Source: Deltaproteobacteria bacterium (GTDB taxonomy: Bacteria; Myxococcota_C; UBA6777). From it: a DNA stretch of 64,000 bases. Each line of letters begins with the position of its first letter. Within the stretch, counting starts at the first letter, position 1. Location: assembly GCA_006226375.1 (NCBI GenBank), contig SBHC01000044.1:120554-184553 (forward strand). The letters run 5' to 3'. Positions 33,631 to 42,241 of this stretch are shown one piece after another. Below the pieces are notes generated by a model, which did not search any database, had not been told where the DNA came from, and was given only the letters and a program-made list of their open reading frames with translations. A program made the translations under genes and the position numbers.

Positions 33631-34188
33631 TTAGGCGTTGGAGCTGGGGAGGTTCTTGGTGACTTCCTTGATATCTTCAGGAATGGTGCCGCCTTCTTGA
33701 GCGACTTCCCGAGCGCTGTTGATGATCGCGAGGGCTCGTTTGGCTTCGCGGGACTCTGCCTGTGGGTCCAATTCCATCACTTTCTTGAAGTCTTCCACTG
33801 CCTGCTTGAGCTGCTCTTCGCCGCCGACCTTGATGTAACACTCCCCTCGTTGGAGAAGAGCGAAGGTGTTGCTGGGGTCTTCCTCAAGCACCCGACCAAA
33901 CAACTCGATCGCCTGCTCTGTGTGACCTTGATGCGTGTAGATGGAACCCAGCCCCATCATCGCGTCCACGTTGTCGGGATTCAGCGCGTGGATGCCTTCG
34001 TACAATGTCCGGGCGTTTTCCAGCTTGCCTTCTTCCAGAAGCTTAAAAGCAAGCGAGATCAGGTGCGCGATATCCAGTTCGGTGTAGCCCAACGCCGCGC
34101 CCAGGTTGATCCCTTGCGGATTGCGCAGCCACATTTGGAGGTTTTCGATGGCTTCTTCTTGTAGGGGGGTCAACTTCTCATTGGCCAT
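33631..34188 (-). CDS. TPR protein resembling type III secretion chaperones (LcrH/SycD-like)
   Basis: ATG 34188 has AGGAGAA upstream and gives 185 residues. The order helix, LISLAFKLLEEGKLENARTLYEGIHALNPDN, VDAMMGLGSIYTHQGHTEQAIELFGRVLEEDP and FALLQRGECYIKVGG is that of the class II type III secretion chaperones LcrH/SycD (three TPRs, the second with GLG and the third with a GECY-like block). Such chaperones hold secreted translocator proteins in the cytosol. No secretion apparatus genes are in the window, so an ordinary TPR adaptor is also possible. It is followed by the HEWGH protein gene and then the Gly/Met-rich gene, and overlaps nothing upstream once the start is corrected. Confidence 0.65.
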   Translation of the reverse strand: MANEKLTPLQEEAIENLQMWLRNPQGINLGAALGYTELDIAHLISLAFKLLEEGKLENARTLYEGIHALNPDNVDAMMGLGSIYTHQGHTEQAIELFGRVLEEDPSNTFALLQRGECYIKVGGEEQLKQAVEDFKKVMELDPQAESREAKRALAIINSAREVAQEGGTIPEDIKEVTKNLPSSNA

Positions 34189-34192
34189 GAGT

Positions 34193-34759
34193 TTATTCTC
34201 CTGCGTGGGATGAGGGGAGCAGAGAGCCAAAGCCCTGCGCTTCTATTCCAAGAGCACGATTGATAATGTTGTAGAATGTTTCTACCGCAACCTGGGTTGT
34301 CAGTTCAATGATCTGAGGTTCGGAAAAGTGCTCCCGCATGGTCGAAAACAACTCATCCGACACGGTCATTGTTGCGACAATAGCGTCGGTATAGGTAAGA
34401 ACAAGCCGCTCTTCCTCGGACCAAAGTTCATGAGATGGGGGTTGCTGCTCTTTTAAGGCCTGGAGGTGCGCTTCCAACAAACCTGCTTCCGGTGCCCTTG
34501 CGTGGCCAATGTCGATACAAAATCCACAGTCGTTGTGATGCGCCACACGAAGCTTGGCGAGCCACTTCAAGGTGCGAGGAAGCTCTCCGTCGTAACTTTC
34601 GATCTTGCTAAGACCCGCGACATTGCCGACAAAGCCATCCACTTGCGCCAGGGCACGAGCGGTGTTTGGGACAGCCCCGTAGGCTTTCTCCATTTGCCCA
34701 AAGATCCGCTGCAACAACCGAGAAGCATCTGCCGTTTCGACCAAGTTAACGCGTGACAT
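34193..34759 (-). CDS. AhpD-like carboxymuconolactone decarboxylase family protein
   Basis: ATG 34759 (AGGGA upstream) gives 188 residues. HHNDCGFCIDIGHARA contains the CxxC (Cys78/81) with a following His typical of AhpD-like members of the CMD family; the helix EERLVLTYTDAI and the C-terminal ELTTQVAVETFYNIINRALGI also fit. AhpD-type proteins act as thiol-disulphide reductants or alkylhydroperoxidases. There are ordinary Cys codons here, unlike the selenoprotein at 7604. The stop lies 4 bp before the LcrH/SycD-like start, so the two are one unit. A redox role in the cytosol is likely. Confidence 0.8.
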   Translation of the reverse strand: MSRVNLVETADASRLLQRIFGQMEKAYGAVPNTARALAQVDGFVGNVAGLSKIESYDGELPRTLKWLAKLRVAHHNDCGFCIDIGHARAPEAGLLEAHLQALKEQQPPSHELWSEEERLVLTYTDAIVATMTVSDELFSTMREHFSEPQIIELTTQVAVETFYNIINRALGIEAQGFGSLLPSSHAGE

Positions 34760-34847
34760 TCCAATCCCTGTGTTGTGAATCAGGAACAAAAGAGCGGACT
34801 CTTCCCCACCCTTCTGCTCAACATTGACATAAGATATCTGACAAGAG

Positions 34848-36323
34848 CTAGGCGTCCGCTGAGGAGTCTACCTTCATCGCGGCCTGGGCTTCTGGACCTT
34901 CCGGAACCTCAATCGAGGGGAACTCAATGTCCACGGTCTTTCCTTCGGCTTCCAGTTCTTTGATCTTTCGCTTCTGGGCAAGAAGAACCGCTCGAAACTT
35001 ACGAACCTGGACCAGCTTTTCACGAAGAGGCCGCTCTTCCCTGGCTGCCACAACCGACTGAATGTACTGTTCGTGAGGCAAGCGGAAGAACTCTTTGTAA
35101 AACTCTTCCAAGGGAAGCTTGGTCGGAACGACTGCGTGCATCAGGTCGTAGTGACCCCAGTTGCGCGAGATCAGCTTGTTCTCCCGATCCATCTTGGCAA
35201 ACAAAGGCGTCCCTGGAAGTGGAGTGAGGATGGTGAAGGTTGGAGTCTTTAGCTCCATCTCCTCCACGAACTGCTTCACGCGAGCGAAGTCGTCGTGGTC
35301 GTAATCCGGCCGGATCACAATCTGCGCCGCGATGTTAACACCCAACCGCTGCAACAACCGGATCGCGCCCAAATTGTTCTTCACCGTGTTGGCTTTGTTG
35401 TAATCGTTGAGATCACTCTCCAAAAAGGATTCAAAACCCACCAGGGCCAAAGAGAGTCCGTTGTCCGCCCAACGCTCGATCAGCTCGACGTTCCTCATGA
35501 TCGAGTCCGACCGGATGTACATAAAGAACTTCTTTCGGAGCTTGGCCTCTTCCACTTGCTTGACGAACTCGGTCATCCGACGAGCATCGACCATCGCTTC
35601 GTCGTCGGTGAGAAAGATGTTGGGCTCATCAATGTCCTGGATTTCCTGGACAACCCGCTCGATCTCACGCTTTAAGTAATGACCATCGGTAAAGGGCCAC
35701 AGCGAACAAAAGCTGCAACGGTAGGGGCAACCGACCGTGCTTCGAACGGCCGCGATGGGCTTCATCAACTTGTCGTAGTAATCGGAGCGGTGGGTCGCGA
35801 CGAGGTCACGTGAGGGACGAAGGTACTCATCCAACTCGGGCTTGGCAGCTTTGGGGGTGACCACCTGCTTGCCATTTTCGTGGTAGGCAATCCCGTGAAG
35901 GTCTTGGTAGGACTCGCCTTGGTCTAGCCGTCGAATCAGCTCGCGAAACTGCCCCACACCTTCTCCCAAAACGATGGAGTCAATTTGGTCAGGGACATCG
36001 AAGTCAAACGGGCGAAACGTCGCGTGGTGACCGCCCACCATCACATGAGCGCTGCCGTCAAAGGTCTTCACTCTCTTGGAGAAGTCGAGGAGAGTGGGTA
36101 CGTCCGGGGAGTCGCCAGTAAAGCCAACCACATCGGGTTTTTCTTGTTCGAGGATTTGCTCCAAGGAGACATCTCGTTCCATCCGCATATCACGGATGCT
36201 GACGTCGTGATCCTGACGAACGGAGCTTGCCAGATACTCCAGCCCAAGTGGCTCGTAGATGAAGACATCGTCTCCACCAATTACTTCAGGATTTCCAGGA
36301 GGGGTCACCAGTAGAATCTTCAC
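34848..36323 (-). CDS. B12-binding-type radical SAM protein (HpnR-like layout)
   Basis: The 491-residue protein begins with GTG (GAGGTA six bases upstream). Residues 1-150 are a Rossmann-like B12-binding-type domain without the DxHxxG motif, and CPYRCSFC (Cys199, 203, 206) is the radical SAM cluster. The N-terminal FIYEPLGLEYLASSVRQ, DMRMERD and the late FTILTPLPGTPLF blocks follow the layout of class B methylases such as the hopanoid C-3 methylase HpnR. A long charged tail (about 430-491) is extra. It would methylate an unactivated carbon or do related chemistry. The gene follows the NOS gene after 105 bp on the same strand. HpnR identity is tentative, since no other hopanoid gene is here. 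Confidence 0.7.
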   Translation of the reverse strand: MKILLVTPPGNPEVIGGDDVFIYEPLGLEYLASSVRQDHDVSIRDMRMERDVSLEQILEQEKPDVVGFTGDSPDVPTLLDFSKRVKTFDGSAHVMVGGHHATFRPFDFDVPDQIDSIVLGEGVGQFRELIRRLDQGESYQDLHGIAYHENGKQVVTPKAAKPELDEYLRPSRDLVATHRSDYYDKLMKPIAAVRSTVGCPYRCSFCSLWPFTDGHYLKREIERVVQEIQDIDEPNIFLTDDEAMVDARRMTEFVKQVEEAKLRKKFFMYIRSDSIMRNVELIERWADNGLSLALVGFESFLESDLNDYNKANTVKNNLGAIRLLQRLGVNIAAQIVIRPDYDHDDFARVKQFVEEMELKTPTFTILTPLPGTPLFAKMDRENKLISRNWGHYDLMHAVVPTKLPLEEFYKEFFRLPHEQYIQSVVAAREERPLREKLVQVRKFRAVLLAQKRKIKELEAEGKTVDIEFPSIEVPEGPEAQAAMKVDSSADA

Positions 36324-36428
36324 GGCCGTACCTCATTTGCATAACCCACCAAAACGGTTCAACCTTACCAACAAACCGGATTTAGCTGGATAAGTCAAGG
36401 TTGTCATGGCCTTTCAAGCCCACTCCAA

Positions 36429-39400
36429 CTACGACAGCGACCACACATCTTTTAATAAGCGGCCGTCCGATGCCATTGCCTTGAGGAAGCTCTGGCTGGC
36501 TTCTTCCTCCAGTCCACCTTCGGTTTCTCCTAAAGACTTCCACAGCGCCATGACGTCGTCGGCCATGTGTGTGTCTCCGCAAAGGTACGCGTGGCAACTC
36601 TCTTGTTGAAGGAACGCCCAAACTGCTTGGGATTGCTCCTGCATCCGATGTTGAACGTAGACCTTGTTTTCTCCTGGAAGCCGGGAGAAGGCAACATCCA
36701 AGCGGTCAATGATGCCACAGTCTCGGAGCCGCTCAAGCTCGCTCTGGAACAAATAATCGTTCGTGTTGCGACATCCAAAAAACAACCACACGGCCCCAAA
36801 GCCAGCCTCTTTCGGTGTCGCTGCGCCGGTTTTTTTCCACAGGAACTCACGGTATTGAAGCATTCCGACCAGTGGCGCCACACCCGTCCCTGGCCCCACC
36901 AACAACATCGGTGACGTTGGGTCCTTGGGATGATGAAACTCACTTCGACTCCGAAACACCCGAAGCATCTGCCCCGGGTGGGATGTAGCGAGATAATGAG
37001 AGCAAAGACCCGGACGAGTCTGTTCCCCCTGCAAGGGAACCTGCACCAGACTCACTGCGATGGAGAGACGGCCAGGCTCAAGGGTAGAGCAAGAAGCGAT
37101 CGAGTAGTAACGGGCTTTTTGTTTGGGAAGCAACGAGATCGCCTGAGCCAAGGACAACGATGTGGACGGGAAGTCATCGAGCAATGCTGGCAAGTGAGGA
37201 TACAACGTCGCCAAATGTTTGTCCGCCACTTCTGAGTCTGCACCCCGGCTGCATTCCTCCAAGAGATTGTCCAGCCGAATTTGATCTTGTGAGCTTGTTG
37301 CCGATTGCTTGAGAGCTTGCAGCAGCTCCATTGATGCTCCGTGCAGTGTAAGATCAAGCTCCTCGCTGAAGACCCGGAACGGCGTATTGGGGAGAGGAAA
37401 AGGAACCTTCCCACCTTTCACCCGAAACCAAGCATGAGGGGAGACTTTCAGCTGCTCACAGAGGCGAAGCACCACGTCCTTTGAGTTCACAGGAAAGACG
37501 CCGAGGTGATCTCCGGGTTCATAGCTCAAGCGCGGGTCATCGGCTTCCAACGTAAGCAACCTGGCGGATCTTCCAGGAGGCTGCTCTCCCTGCAACATCT
37601 CCACGTTTTCCAGCAATCGAACCTCAACCTCTTCCCCCAAACGGACGGTGGGAGTGGTCGGCGGTTTCTCCAGGTACTCGATTTGAAGCTTGGGAGAGTC
37701 GTCGTCACCCAAGTTACTGTCCATCCCAAAGACGCGGGCGATGCGCTCCAGCCAGGTGTTCATTCGTTGCGCCTGGCCGCTCATTTCGTCCCCTTTGTGC
37801 AAAGGCAAGAGTCGCTTTCCACCCTTGGCTGCGAGGAGTTCGTTCATCTTGATGCCGCCAGCGCAGTAATGTTCGTAGATGCTGCTTCCGATGCCCATCA
37901 CTCCGAAAGGCATGCCGTCCAAACAATGAGGTGGCTGCTTTTGGAGCCAGGCGGCAAAGTCACGAGCGTTGTTTGGCAGCTCACCCACGCCAAAGGTGGA
38001 AGTAATCACCAACAACAAATCGGCCGAAGCGAGGTGCTCGGGCTTGCAATCGTTCATCGCCATCACCGAAGGATTCAAACGTTGCAATCGCTTGCTGGCA
38101 CGGAACGCAAACGTCTCTGCCGTACCCGACTCGGAGCCAAACAAGATCAACACTTTGATGTTGCTCTGTGACTCGACAGCTTCGAGCTCCACCAAGGTGG
38201 TGTCAGCGTCAAGAACCTCCCACCGGTTGTATTGGTTGCGGTACTGAGGGTCGAGGAGAAACTCTCTCATCTCATGATGAAAGACTGGGCACGAGCTGCT
38301 GCTCATCGGCGGAACAATCCAGGACCAACGGGCCGGGCACTCTCGACCAGCCATCTTTTCACGCCGGTCATGGACAAGAAACTGACGGGAGGCAGTGTGA
38401 TGATCCACCAAAGTGAGCCGCTGCTCTCGGAACGAATGGAGAATCGCAACATTCACTTCCAGGTGAACCCTATCCCGCCAGAGCGTCTGTTCGGACGAGG
38501 TGTCCAGGCCCATCGCCACCGCGATCGCTTCAGCCTTGTTGTAGCGGTGTTCATCCAGAAGATCCCGAGCAATCTCGGTCCCCATGAACCAACCATTAAA
38601 AGGAGCCAAGGTGTAACGAAGCCCGCCCAGATCCAGGCCGATGTTGCTGATGACTGGGATTGCATACCACTTGAGCCCAAGCTCACCAATGGCTGGGATG
38701 GTGGGGTGATGAATCTCCACTTCATCGACAAGATGCCGCGGAAGCTCATACATCCGTGGCTCTTCCCCAGGTACGTCAATGACGATGGGAAGAAGATCAA
38801 ACTCCCCTTTGGGCTGGGGTGGATTCCAGCCTATCTCCTGAAGCTTTTCTGTGAAATGAAGGTTGTCTGGGTCTCCCAAGATAGAACCATCGGGCATCCG
38901 GTAACCTGCGTAACGAAGGAACTGTGTGTTCCAAAGTCGAGGACCCCATCGTTCGTGAGGTTCTTTGGCCCGAAACACAGTAATCACGCTTTGGATGCTG
39001 CCCTCGCCCCGAGCTTCTCGCAGGTGTCCCAGGATCTCCTGAAACATTTCATCCGGATCGATGACTTCCCGACAGTCCCGCACCTTCAGGCTCTTCCAGT
39101 GGACTCTACCGATGCACTTCACAGCATTCCGCCAGGCCACACGAGCCCCGTACTCCAGCTCTTCCTGGGTTTGGGTGTACGTCGAGAGGGTGAGAAGCTC
39201 TTCTTCGACTTCGTCCAAGCGCTCTTCGAGCTTCTCCGGGCTCCACTGCAGCTCTTCCGCGATCAATGACAGCCAGTTTTGAGCTTTCTTCAGGAGCCTT
39301 TGGTCATGACGGTCCAGCAAGTCCACGGCGACGCGAACAAGGGGGTCATACTCAAACTCCCGGATCGCTTTAACAATGGGGGTATAGATAAAATGATGAT

Positions 39401-39959
39401 AGAACCGATAAAAGGCGGACTGGCGGCCTTTGCGTAGTTCATCCCGCTCCAGTTCTTCCAGGATGAACAGCTCATCCAGAGCCCAGAGCCAGACTCTACC
39501 GATCACCTCCCAGTCCTTAACCTTGCAACCAATCTCCGCGAACCACCGGGCGTAATCGTCGATGGTTTTCCATTGAATGTCAGGATCAGCGTGAGCCGGT
39601 TGGGCAGCCTCTCGCCCAAGGTTCTCCGTGTGGGGCAGCAATGAGCGGATGCAAAGGTCAAACAAACCAAACAGGATCTCGGGTGCTTCGTCCCCCAAGA
39701 CTCCCATCCGACCTTCAAGCGAAGGATGCTCGTAGTACACCCTCTCCACAAAGGCTTCCAACGCGACATCTTGGTGCGCCTGAAATTTGTTCCAGGTGTC
39801 TCGGATGATCACCTTGTCGCGATTGGTAAGTTCAGCGTATCCAACCACAACGTCCGAGGTTTCAAGTGTCTTCCGACCAAAGGGGTCTTCCACCCAGTCG
39901 CGTTTGTATCGGCTTTCCAACAAAGGAATTCGTTTGTGACCCGGAGTAAACGTAACCAT
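36429..39959 (-). CDS. Nitric oxide synthase: globin-oxygenase-diflavin reductase fusion
   Basis: At 1176 residues this is a full-length NOS of animal type. Residues about 40-165 look like a globin (IIRDTWNKFQ, VERVYYEHP, EVIGRVWLWALDEL), but Phe140 occupies the aligned place of the proximal His. The oxygenase (about 255-580) has the haem ligand Cys282 in RNAVKCIGR, the substrate Glu462 in GWFMGTEIARDLLDEHRYN, DHHTAS and CPARWSWIVPP (pterin site). The linker (571-602) is acidic, with no basic calmodulin-binding helix. The flavodoxin domain starts with LFGSESGTAET (607-617) and lacks the autoinhibitory insert. FAD and NADPH sites are RYYSIAS (950-956), GLCSHYL, VGPGTGVAP (1021-1029) and YLCGD. 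It should make NO and citrulline from arginine using NADPH. Known relatives: globin-bearing NOS of the cyanobacterium Synechococcus PCC 7335. Confidence 0.93.
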   Translation of the reverse strand: MVTFTPGHKRIPLLESRYKRDWVEDPFGRKTLETSDVVVGYAELTNRDKVIIRDTWNKFQAHQDVALEAFVERVYYEHPSLEGRMGVLGDEAPEILFGLFDLCIRSLLPHTENLGREAAQPAHADPDIQWKTIDDYARWFAEIGCKVKDWEVIGRVWLWALDELFILEELERDELRKGRQSAFYRFYHHFIYTPIVKAIREFEYDPLVRVAVDLLDRHDQRLLKKAQNWLSLIAEELQWSPEKLEERLDEVEEELLTLSTYTQTQEELEYGARVAWRNAVKCIGRVHWKSLKVRDCREVIDPDEMFQEILGHLREARGEGSIQSVITVFRAKEPHERWGPRLWNTQFLRYAGYRMPDGSILGDPDNLHFTEKLQEIGWNPPQPKGEFDLLPIVIDVPGEEPRMYELPRHLVDEVEIHHPTIPAIGELGLKWYAIPVISNIGLDLGGLRYTLAPFNGWFMGTEIARDLLDEHRYNKAEAIAVAMGLDTSSEQTLWRDRVHLEVNVAILHSFREQRLTLVDHHTASRQFLVHDRREKMAGRECPARWSWIVPPMSSSSCPVFHHEMREFLLDPQYRNQYNRWEVLDADTTLVELEAVESQSNIKVLILFGSESGTAETFAFRASKRLQRLNPSVMAMNDCKPEHLASADLLLVITSTFGVGELPNNARDFAAWLQKQPPHCLDGMPFGVMGIGSSIYEHYCAGGIKMNELLAAKGGKRLLPLHKGDEMSGQAQRMNTWLERIARVFGMDSNLGDDDSPKLQIEYLEKPPTTPTVRLGEEVEVRLLENVEMLQGEQPPGRSARLLTLEADDPRLSYEPGDHLGVFPVNSKDVVLRLCEQLKVSPHAWFRVKGGKVPFPLPNTPFRVFSEELDLTLHGASMELLQALKQSATSSQDQIRLDNLLEECSRGADSEVADKHLATLYPHLPALLDDFPSTSLSLAQAISLLPKQKARYYSIASCSTLEPGRLSIAVSLVQVPLQGEQTRPGLCSHYLATSHPGQMLRVFRSRSEFHHPKDPTSPMLLVGPGTGVAPLVGMLQYREFLWKKTGAATPKEAGFGAVWLFFGCRNTNDYLFQSELERLRDCGIIDRLDVAFSRLPGENKVYVQHRMQEQSQAVWAFLQQESCHAYLCGDTHMADDVMALWKSLGETEGGLEEEASQSFLKAMASDGRLLKDVWSLS

Positions 39960-40143
39960 TCCCTTTTCCCATCCTCAGTGAACCAACGTCCCCGAAACTT
40001 GATAGGCTTACAATACCATGTTGTATCAAAAAAGACAGAATTGACTTGAGAATGTGGGGGAATAGGCAGTTGGTTTGTTAGGAATGGGAAGGAGAGCATA
40101 GATTGTGGGTAACAACGCAGACAAAGACACCAAGAGGTAATAA

Positions 40144-41316
40144 TTAGGGACAGTACACGTTGCCATCGGAGCAAGCTTTGCAGGATTTGCCGTCTTTTGT
40201 GATTTCCTTGCAAGTCACGTTGTTGCTGGGCTTGGAACAAGACTTGGTTCCATCGGAGCATACTTTACAGATTTGACCGTCGTCGGCTTTGTACTCTTTG
40301 CATTCGACTTTGCTGGGCGTGTAGCATTTTTTGGTGCCATCCGTACAAGCCTTACAGATTTGACCATCGTCGGTCTTGTACTCTTTGCACTGAACGGGAT
40401 TCGACGTTTTTTCGCAGTACGTTTTTCCGTCGGAACAAGCCTTGCAGTAGGAACCGTCGGGCGTCTTGTACTCTTTGCAAGTCACTTGGGTAGGCTTGTA
40501 ACACTTCTTGTACCCATCAGTGCAAGCTTTACAAACCAAACCATCGGGCGTTTTGTACTCTTTGCATTGCACGCCGCTGTTGTTACCGCTAGAGTAGCAA
40601 ATCGCCTTGCACTTCACTGCATCCAAACCCTTCTTCAGGCAGCCGTAGTAACAGGTTTTTGCATCGTCCTTGGGAGGGGTTGTTTTGGAACAATATTTGT
40701 TGCCATCGGAGCACACTTTGCAGAGAGTTCCGTCTTCGGCTTTGTACTCTTTGCAAACAACATCATGGTCCTTCGGTGCTTGTTTGTAGCAAATCGCCTT
40801 GCACTTCGCAGCGTCGATGCCTTTTTTCAGACAACCGTAGTAGCAGGTCTTTGGGTCGTCTTGGGTGGTGCCTTTGTCGCAGTATTCTTTTTTGTTGCCC
40901 TGGTCATCCCAACAAACTTTGCAGGCAATCCCATCGTCGGTCTTGTACTCTTTGCACTGGACTCCGCTGTTGCTGGGAGCTTGTTTGTAGCAGATGGCTT
41001 TGCACTTGGCAGCGTCGATGCCTTTTTTCAGGCAGCCGTAGTAACAGGTCTTTGCATCATCCTGCGGAGCGGGCTTGCTATTTGGTGCCTTTTTGGGCGG
41101 AACGCTCTTGGAAGGTTTGTTGTGTTTGCAGCCTCGTTTTCCTTTAACGCCAGACTTTCCCCAGATGCCCCCACCACCCATAGGTGCTTTTCCCGGGCTG
41201 GTGCGGTTGGAGCCTGTCAACCCAGAGCCTTCGTTGAAAAAGCCATCAGGTGAACCACAACCGGTACACACCCAGGTCAACACAACAACACAAACCATCA
41301 CTTGTTTTTTCATCAT
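40144..41316 (-). CDS. Lipoprotein with two types of Cys-rich repeats
   Basis: The 390-residue protein has a lipobox (VCTGC, Cys20) and a Gly/Lys-rich segment, then only Cys-rich repeats. Type A, DDAKTCYYGCLKKGxDAxKC plus KAICY, occurs three times. Type B, CKEYKTDDGxxCKxCxDG, closed by a Cys, occurs seven times, alone at the C-terminal end and alternating with type A before that. Cys spacing is nearly invariant and all Cys could pair. Neither repeat is a family I recognise. It should be a disulphide-rich surface lipoprotein. It lies 184 bp upstream of the NOS gene on the same strand. GGAG precedes the first of two adjacent ATGs. Confidence 0.75.
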   Translation of the reverse strand: MMKKQVMVCVVVLTWVCTGCGSPDGFFNEGSGLTGSNRTSPGKAPMGGGGIWGKSGVKGKRGCKHNKPSKSVPPKKAPNSKPAPQDDAKTCYYGCLKKGIDAAKCKAICYKQAPSNSGVQCKEYKTDDGIACKVCWDDQGNKKEYCDKGTTQDDPKTCYYGCLKKGIDAAKCKAICYKQAPKDHDVVCKEYKAEDGTLCKVCSDGNKYCSKTTPPKDDAKTCYYGCLKKGLDAVKCKAICYSSGNNSGVQCKEYKTPDGLVCKACTDGYKKCYKPTQVTCKEYKTPDGSYCKACSDGKTYCEKTSNPVQCKEYKTDDGQICKACTDGTKKCYTPSKVECKEYKADDGQICKVCSDGTKSCSKPSNNVTCKEITKDGKSCKACSDGNVYCP

Positions 41317-41474
41317 GAAGCACTCCGTCTTCCAAACAGTTTCTGTTCCGTAACTCTACAGCCAAACAGAGAAAAAAGAAAGGCGCCTGAACTTTCCATC
41401 TGTATGTTTCAATAGCCTGACGGAAGGACTCTTCATGTTTATCCAATTTTTTTCGCTGCGTCCTCCAACACACC

Positions 41475-42125
41475 TCAGACCTGGTACATCTCTTTGTACC
41501 AAGGTTCAAACCGAGCCTCAACGTCATCCAACTCTTTCATCAGCACTTCCATAGATTTGTTGGCGTACGAATCGACATAGAGGTTGGTTTGACCCGTAGC
41601 CAAATGCAGGACCCAATAATCCAGAAGGTTGGAGTACAACGTCATCATAAAAGAAAAGTCGCTAGCAGGCTCACGACCCACATAACCGTTGCCGGCTCCA
41701 AACGTTTCATTTCGGACAGCGACCGAAGGATCATTGAGAGAGGGATTGTACGGAGGACGAGGTCGCAGCTCAAAGGCACCATGGGAGTTGAGGATCAGCG
41801 AGTTATTGACGTGGTCGTTTCCTTCCCGGATGGTCTTCGTCAATTGCTCCATATCCGGCAACGCAGGAAACTTTCTTCGCAGGACGCGGGAGCTGAAGGT
41901 CACCATGTTTCTGGCTGAGAAGAAAGGGTTGTCTCCAGACTCTTCCAGTGGAAGATCTTGCTCCAATCTCTTCTTAGCAGCGCTGCGAAACAAGACCCCT
42001 TCAGGTTCCTCAGAGAAATAATCCCCAGGCTGCAGATGCATTCGTTGCTCCAGCAGCCGCCAGGTGTTGTCCTGCTGCAAACGAAATGTTTGACCAATAC
42101 CAATCACTTCCAACGTGTAGATCAT
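41475..42125 (-). CDS. Unknown protein
   Basis: The 216-residue soluble protein has no signal peptide, membrane helix or recognisable motif. It is rich in Asn, Leu and aromatic residues, with blocks such as SFMMTLYSNLLDYWVLHLATG and a charged C-terminal helix ending EPWYKEMYQV. Coding character is supported by its length, balanced composition and the lack of any overlapping gene. It lies between two lipoprotein genes on the same strand but over 100 bp from each, so operon membership is unclear. Confidence 0.55.
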   Translation of the reverse strand: MIYTLEVIGIGQTFRLQQDNTWRLLEQRMHLQPGDYFSEEPEGVLFRSAAKKRLEQDLPLEESGDNPFFSARNMVTFSSRVLRRKFPALPDMEQLTKTIREGNDHVNNSLILNSHGAFELRPRPPYNPSLNDPSVAVRNETFGAGNGYVGREPASDFSFMMTLYSNLLDYWVLHLATGQTNLYVDSYANKSMEVLMKELDDVEARFEPWYKEMYQV

Positions 42126-42241
42126 TGGGTTTGAGAAGCTCCCTTCGCTGATAAAGAAAACGAGTCGAGGCAGAAACGTAGCGACAGATTTCTCTAGCTG
42201 TCAACTGCGAACTCGTTCAGAACGTGGCAACCCATTGAACC

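Noticed and set aside
40273..41253. 326-codon plus-strand ORF antisense to the Cys-repeat lipoprotein
   Set aside because: Shadow of the repeat units; the lipoprotein frame has a signal peptide and start site.
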